In this document: piece by piece, positions 59,564 to 64,000 of the stretch | Numbering within the stretch: the first letter of the stretch is position 1 | Layout of the letters: each line of letters opens with the position of its first letter | Source: Segatella baroniae B14 | GTDB lineage: Bacteria > Bacteroidota > Bacteroidia > Bacteroidales > Bacteroidaceae | Direction of reading: 5' to 3' | Length of the DNA stretch: 64,000 nt | Assembly (NCBI RefSeq): GCF_022024235.1 | Contig: NZ_CP091799.1 | Location: forward strand, 1,342,001-1,406,000 | Program-made: the position numbers and the translations under genes | The notes under the pieces: generated by a model | The model's database searches: none | Seen by the model: only the letters and a program-made list of their open reading frames with translations | What the model was told of the DNA's origin: nothing

Positions 59564-60430
59564 TTACTTATTAGAAAAATAAACACCTATAAGAATCAAC
59601 GCTGATCCTAAATATGCTAACCAGGTCATCGGCTCATCAAGTACTAAGGCAGAAGCTACAACTGTACTTACCGGATTCAGATAAATATAATTACTTGCTA
59701 CCAAGGCTCCCAATTTTTTACTTACCCAACTCCAGAGCAGAAAACAACTGAAACTTGCCACCACACCTAAAAAAAGTAAATTTCCCCATACAACAGGCTG
59801 TAGAAGTACCCGTAAAGAGAACGACCAAGGTTGAAATATAAACATGGGAAGTATGGTTAACAAACCATAGAAAAACACTTTGCGTGTAATAAATATGGCC
59901 CCATATTTTCTGCCAATGCTCCGTAACTGAATACTGTATATCGCCCAACATAATGCTGCTAAAAACGCCAGCAAATCACCAAGCGGATGCAGTTTCAAAA
60001 TAAAATGCCCATTAAAAACAACCAAAGCCACTCCTAATGTAGCAATAACTGATCCAGATATTAATGGACGAGTGGCATGCACATCCTTGAGAAACAAAAT
60101 GGCTAGAATAGTTGTGAGCAAAGGAGCCGTACAGACGATAAAAGATACATTATTAACATAATCTATCTTGACTGCCAAATTCTCTGTAACAAAATACAAA
60201 GAACCACCCGTTATACCCAACAAGAAGAATTGTAACTCTTCTTTCCAAGTATCAGCCCAAATACGACGTGGCGAAATAAACCAAATGCAAATATAAGCAA
60301 AAAGGAAGCGAAGAGTAAAAATCTCATGCGCTTCCAATCCATGCTGCAACAGCACCTTGCTATTTACAAAGGTAACTCCCCAAATAAAAACAACAAGGGC
60401 TGCCAGTAAATGATGTCTCAGTTTAGGCAC
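59564..60430 (-). CDS. EamA-family (DMT) transporter
   Basis: A 288-residue ten-helix drug/metabolite transporter with two EamA halves (LVVFIWGVTFVNSK at the N-terminus, LVASNYIYLNPVSTVVASALVL near the end). Substrate unknown. The start is GTG, 3 bases after the stop of the DUF5606 gene, indicating coupling. Confidence 0.9.
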   Translation of the reverse strand: MPKLRHHLLAALVVFIWGVTFVNSKVLLQHGLEAHEIFTLRFLFAYICIWFISPRRIWADTWKEELQFFLLGITGGSLYFVTENLAVKIDYVNNVSFIVCTAPLLTTILAILFLKDVHATRPLISGSVIATLGVALVVFNGHFILKLHPLGDLLAFLAALCWAIYSIQLRSIGRKYGAIFITRKVFFYGLLTILPMFIFQPWSFSLRVLLQPVVWGNLLFLGVVASFSCFLLWSWVSKKLGALVASNYIYLNPVSTVVASALVLDEPMTWLAYLGSALILIGVYFSNK

Positions 60431-60433
60431 GAC

Positions 60434-60883
60434 TTATTCAGCACTGTTCTCAAGACGATCGTCAACATTGTCACCCTCTGTAGGAGCCATTATCTCCTTA
60501 AAATTTGTAATGCCATTGTTAACGAGAATATTGTACCACTGCAAGAATTTCTTAATATCACTATCGTGAACGCGATCCTGATCAAAGTTTGGCAATACTT
60601 CTGCGAAATAGTCGCGAAGTTCCTTGCTGCTTACCTTTTTATAGTTGATAGAAGCTGGCTTACCACCCTCTTTCTTACATGCATTCTCGAAGACCTGCCA
60701 TAATGCGATATCTTCCTCGTCTGTATACATAGCGATGTCTGCGAGACTTGTTACACGATCAGACGCGAAAGCTGGCATACGCTTATGTGTAGCGTCGATA
60801 GCTTCAACGATAAGATTCATCTTACCACGACTTACCAGTTTATAAAGACCTGGTTTACCTGCAATTGCTAAAATTGTTTCCAT
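60434..60883 (-). CDS. DUF5606 protein
   Basis: A 149-residue soluble protein. ILAIAGKPGLYKLVSRGKMN and VEAIDATHKRMPAF at the N-terminus resemble a small beta-barrel domain, followed by a helical part (LWQVFENACKKEGG, SKELRDYFAEVLPNFDQDRV). It matches the DUF5606 family of Bacteroidetes, function unknown. Its place between coaE and a transporter in a core operon suggests a housekeeping role. Confidence 0.85.
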   Translation of the reverse strand: METILAIAGKPGLYKLVSRGKMNLIVEAIDATHKRMPAFASDRVTSLADIAMYTDEEDIALWQVFENACKKEGGKPASINYKKVSSKELRDYFAEVLPNFDQDRVHDSDIKKFLQWYNILVNNGITNFKEIMAPTEGDNVDDRLENSAE

Positions 60884-60905
60884 TTCTATTACTTTATTTT
60901 TATGT

Positions 60906-61508
60906 TTATTCTATTTGTTGCTCCGGACCCTTGGAATAGCATACACCATCTGCCTTCATCTTATCCAGCATGGCATCTATCTGCTGTTCTATATCCTCTT
61001 GCCCAGATACAAGTACATAATTACTTCTTTGTTTTACCTCTTCCTGAGGTATCTGTGTATCAATCCATGCCTGCGCTTTCTCTCGTGAGATGTTATCACG
61101 AACCATAATGCGCTTTATCCTGAGGTCTATAGGTGCAACTACACATACAACCTTATCTATATGAGTACGCTTCTGAAACTGAGATTCGAAAAGAATAGCA
61201 CTTTCTATCCAATCATATCCACTATTTTCAAAATCACGAGCTACTGCAGGATGTACGATTTCGTTTATAGCCTGTTTATTAGCTTCACTCTCCAAAAGAA
61301 ATTGAGCTAAGATTTTCTTCTGCAACACTCCATCCTTATAGCAGTCGTCACCTACTAATTCACACAGTTGCTTTTGCAAAAGATTATCAGTACGCATCAA
61401 CCGCTTGGCAGCAGAATCGCAATCGTATACCTGTATACCTCTTTTGGCTAATCGCTGACAGATCACAGATTTGCCCGAACCAATGCCACCCGTTATAGCT
61501 ATTTTCAT
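60906..61508 (-). CDS. coaE: Dephospho-CoA kinase
   Basis: A 200-residue kinase for the last step of coenzyme A synthesis. The P-loop GGIGSGKSVICQRL at residues 7-20, YDCDSAAKRLM and the late VCVVAPIDLRIKRIMVRDNIS with the lid Arg residues identify it. The start forms an ATGA overlap with the YbbR-like gene. Confidence 0.95.
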   Translation of the reverse strand: MKIAITGGIGSGKSVICQRLAKRGIQVYDCDSAAKRLMRTDNLLQKQLCELVGDDCYKDGVLQKKILAQFLLESEANKQAINEIVHPAVARDFENSGYDWIESAILFESQFQKRTHIDKVVCVVAPIDLRIKRIMVRDNISREKAQAWIDTQIPQEEVKQRSNYVLVSGQEDIEQQIDAMLDKMKADGVCYSKGPEQQIE

Positions 61509-62482
61509 CCGTTTTCTTCTATTAGATAATCCACTTGATCAATTGACAGACGCAAATGTCTAATATACTTCGGAGCCTTTTTAATATAAATAGTACACTT
61601 ATCAGAAGGGGTATTTCCAAAATCGTTGTAATCAGCGACAACTTTAAAGTCTTCTGGATGTATATTTCTATATTGACTAGCCCCTACTACGAAACTGACC
61701 TTGACTTTAGAAGGAAATGTGCGAAGCATTTTACCTGCCGGCATATTAATCGCTTCTATCTTGACCTCCATAGACTCTTCTGTCATGATATCAGGGTAAA
61801 GTCCTACTTTTACCTGCATTGGCTTAATCTTGACACCCCTAATCTTTTTCAAGTTCACAATCTGATATACTGTATCTTCAAGATTAGACATCTTAAGATA
61901 CTGTGTAGTAACATACTGGATACTGTCAAGTTGCTTTTTCGAACCATACACCGTGACATATTCCGGCCAGAATCTACTATGCGCCAAATAAAACGAACGA
62001 TTAAACTTGATATCACCATTCAAACGGATTGGCACTCTCTTATGTTGACCATAATTGAATCCGAATTCTAATCCATCTGTCTTAATTGCAACAATCTTAC
62101 TCGAGTTATACAGTTGCGCATAAAGTGCCTTTTGCAAATCTGCCACAGGAACGACACCCTTCATGGTCTGCTCATTCGCATAGCTAGAATACTTGAACTG
62201 AATAGGACGAATCTCATTACCATACAAATAAGTCAGCATCGTAAAACCCTTATCACGTACTGTCACCTTTATAGTATCCGGCAAATCATCCGTTATCACA
62301 ACCTGGCGAGGAACACCCACTAAGCGTACGGGCACAGCAATATCCTGTTCATAGGTGTCATTAAGTGAAATCGTTAGCCAAAAGGCTCCACTCAATGCAA
62401 GAAAGAACAAAAAAATCAGAAACTCTCTATTGGCTGTTCCGAATAGAAAGTTTCTGAAAATATGTAATATTCGTTTAAGCAT
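61505..62482 (-). CDS. YbbR-like (CdaR-type) domain protein
   Basis: A 325-residue membrane-anchored protein. One membrane segment at about 20-40 is followed by two or three YbbR-like beta units (VPVRLVGVPRQVVITDDLPDTIKVTVRD, YVTVYGSKKQLDSIQYVTT). In Firmicutes YbbR/CdaR controls the diadenylate cyclase CdaA; here no cyclase is adjacent, so a link to c-di-AMP is not supported. I chose the ATG at 62482, which overlaps the yajC stop by 8 bases. Confidence 0.85.
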   Translation of the reverse strand: MLKRILHIFRNFLFGTANREFLIFLFFLALSGAFWLTISLNDTYEQDIAVPVRLVGVPRQVVITDDLPDTIKVTVRDKGFTMLTYLYGNEIRPIQFKYSSYANEQTMKGVVPVADLQKALYAQLYNSSKIVAIKTDGLEFGFNYGQHKRVPIRLNGDIKFNRSFYLAHSRFWPEYVTVYGSKKQLDSIQYVTTQYLKMSNLEDTVYQIVNLKKIRGVKIKPMQVKVGLYPDIMTEESMEVKIEAINMPAGKMLRTFPSKVKVSFVVGASQYRNIHPEDFKVVADYNDFGNTPSDKCTIYIKKAPKYIRHLRLSIDQVDYLIEENG

Positions 62483-62795
62483 TAGGCTGTTGCTGACGAG
62501 CATCAGCAAAAACGTAAGAACGCTCTACTTCCACTACAACGCCACGAGCAATTTCTACGCTTACTTTATTACTAGAATCATCAATATGTTTCACGGTACC
62601 ATAGATACCACCACCAATGACAACTTTTGTACCTTCTTGAAGAGAATTCTGGAACTGACGAATTTTCTTCTGCTGTTTCTGCTGTGGACGGATAAAAAAG
62701 AACCACATCAATGCAAATACAGCTATCATCATAATAAGGAAGCTGTAGTTATTACCACCAGCTGCAGCCTGAGCTGCTAAAATCATGTTCATCAT
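62475..62795 (-). CDS. yajC: Preprotein translocase accessory subunit YajC
   Basis: A 106-residue bitopic protein associated with SecDF. A single membrane segment (FLIMMIAVFALMWFFFI) followed by RPQQKQQKKIRQFQNSLQEGTKVVIGGGIYGTV is the YajC signature. Several starts are possible; the MM at 62795/62792 gives the usual length, while the upstream ATG at 62834 would begin 3 bases after the nusB stop. Confidence 0.93.
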   Translation of the reverse strand: MMNMILAAQAAAGGNNYSFLIMMIAVFALMWFFFIRPQQKQQKKIRQFQNSLQEGTKVVIGGGIYGTVKHIDDSSNKVSVEIARGVVVEVERSYVFADARQQQPNA

Positions 62796-62837
62796 ATATG
62801 TATTATCGTTAAATTTTTTATTGTCTATTTCCAAAAA

Positions 62838-63875
62838 TTAATACTCACGACGTCTACGGAATGTAGGACGAGGACTACGCTGCTGTTGTGGACGCTGCTG
62901 ACGCTGTGGGCGCTGAGGATGATCCTGTCGAGGACGCTGTGAGCGCTCTGGCATTGGCTTAGCAATGATTCCTTCATCATTCAAGAAACGAGCTATACCA
63001 TCAAGCATACCGTTTACATAACTTCCACTATGAGGAGTACTATATAATTTAGCAAGATTTACATACTCGTTGATTGTAACTGATGCAGGTATATTAGGGA
63101 ATGTACAAAGTTCTGCTATAGCAATCTGCATAATCACAACATCCATGTAAGCCAGACGACTAAAATCCCAGTTACGACTAGCATCACTCATATAACGCTG
63201 ATATTGGTCGGCATTGAGAATGGTAGAACGGAAGAGCTTACGAGCGAAATCAAGATCCTCTTCATCCTTATATTCTGGAAGCAATTCCTGATCAGCCTTA
63301 TTAGCCTGTTCAAAGCGCTTAATAGTTTTGATGACAAAAGTATCAACGATTTCCTTATCATCATTCCAATATAAGCTTTTCTCTTCAAGAATACCATCCA
63401 GCTCATCATTACGCTGAATAAAGAGTTTATAAAGTCTACGCCACAATTCACGATCGGTATCGTAATCTGAATCACCGGCATTCATATATGTAATATAATC
63501 TTCGCTCTGCTCAATTTGACTGAGTAGTCGACGAACGAATTCTATATCTTCATCCCAATTCTGCTTTTTGTTTTCAATAAATTCATTCAGCATCTTGTTT
63601 TCTTCAAGCTGAACAGCAAATTTATTGTAAGCGAATTTTGCAGAAGGTGCAGGTGTACCCTCACGCTGAGCACGGGCAGTATTTACATCTACACGATGAC
63701 GAGCTTCTTTAGTAATGGCTACGATAAGAGAGAGGAGATTGTTATACAAATCATATGACTTAGAAAGACTGAAAAGCAGTTCTTTCTCGGCGTTATCCAT
63801 ATTATTGTTGCCGTTTTGATAGTATGCGTAGGTTAACTGGACTATCTTAATTCTTATAAGTTCCCTATTAATCAT
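62838..63875 (-). CDS. nusB: Transcription antitermination factor NusB, long Bacteroidetes form
   Basis: A 345-residue NusB. The RNA-binding NusB helical domain occupies about residues 180-305 (FARKLFRSTILNADQYQRYM, DVVIMQIAIAELCTFPNIPASVTINEYVNLAKLYS). It is preceded by a long helical extension usual in Bacteroidetes and followed by a basic Arg/Pro/Gln-rich tail of about 40 residues. It acts in rRNA antitermination and heads the yajC-ybbR-coaE-DUF5606-EamA-CaCA run. Confidence 0.92.
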   Translation of the reverse strand: MINRELIRIKIVQLTYAYYQNGNNNMDNAEKELLFSLSKSYDLYNNLLSLIVAITKEARHRVDVNTARAQREGTPAPSAKFAYNKFAVQLEENKMLNEFIENKKQNWDEDIEFVRRLLSQIEQSEDYITYMNAGDSDYDTDRELWRRLYKLFIQRNDELDGILEEKSLYWNDDKEIVDTFVIKTIKRFEQANKADQELLPEYKDEEDLDFARKLFRSTILNADQYQRYMSDASRNWDFSRLAYMDVVIMQIAIAELCTFPNIPASVTINEYVNLAKLYSTPHSGSYVNGMLDGIARFLNDEGIIAKPMPERSQRPRQDHPQRPQRQQRPQQQRSPRPTFRRRREY

Positions 63876-63928
63876 TCTCTAATAATTTTTGGATTACTTT
63901 TTTATTGTTAATGTGTAATATTACGATG

Positions 63929-63936
63929 CAAAAGTA
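63929..63936 (-). promoter_or_regulatory. -7 promoter element for the nusB operon
   Basis: TACTTTTG on the minus strand, 53 bases upstream of the nusB ATG. Confidence 0.55.
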
Positions 63937-64000
63937 ATGTATTTATCCTATATATGCAAGAAAACAAGCAGTAAATTATAGTTTTTATCCAGAATATTTG

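Overview
This window looks like chromosome from a member of the Bacteroidales, most likely Prevotella or a close relative. The support is the very frequent TAnnTTTG type -7 promoter elements just upstream of genes, the low GC content, the many SPII lipoproteins and TonB-type barrels, the Bacteroidales domain families (DUF5689, DUF6359, DUF4369, DUF4251, DUF5606, Wzi) and the best-hit flavour of the housekeeping proteins. No tool was run; all family names come from reading the translated sequence.

Layout. 1-8.2 kb is the edge of a surface polysaccharide locus: a possible polymerase (cut by the window edge), a Wzz-type chain-length protein, three glycosyltransferases, two different initiating phosphoglycosyl transferases in tandem, a lipocalin-like lipoprotein and a Wzi-type barrel. 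8.3-11.9 kb holds a secreted Asn/Arg/Ser-rich protein, a histidine phosphatase, a DUF308 membrane protein, uridine kinase and a uracil-DNA glycosylase family protein. 12-19.3 kb looks like a nucleic-acid scavenging locus: a secreted EEP-type nuclease diverging from a TonB-dependent receptor, two OB-fold type lipoproteins, and, after rpmE2, a DNA/RNA non-specific endonuclease lipoprotein. 19.6-21 kb holds two paralogous lipoproteins. 21-35 kb is housekeeping: glutathione peroxidase, mfd, a polyprenol-phosphate mannosyltransferase, an acyltransferase, a metallophosphoesterase, a split MetH activation domain, dihydroorotase, an FtsB-like protein, dnaX and asnA.

35.2-45 kb is an accessory region beside two tRNA genes (Arg-CCG and Val-TAC). 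It holds gene remnants, 22-bp tandem repeats, an AT-rich barrel gene behind a frameshifted, truncated regulator, and a more GC-rich pair: a membrane-spanning TPR one-component regulator, followed by a 1094-residue protein that joins an M50 peptidase of the RiPP-associated type to a complete TonB-type outer-membrane barrel. 45-64 kb returns to housekeeping: a Kv-like ion channel, pepT, a Kef-type antiporter, LptD, a carboxyltransferase lacking the biotin motif, queF with a queuosine-precursor transporter, a TlpA-like protein, and a nusB-yajC-ybbR-coaE-DUF5606-EamA-CaCA operon.

The most notable signals are (1) the M50 peptidase-barrel fusion with its regulator and a decayed sister cassette; (2) arrays of a GGGATTTTCCC-like dyad repeated every 21-22 bp and ending 22-23 bp before the -7 box of three separate surface-protein genes, a candidate unnamed regulon; and (3) the clustering of nucleases, OB-fold lipoproteins, a TonB receptor, a glycosylase and uridine kinase.
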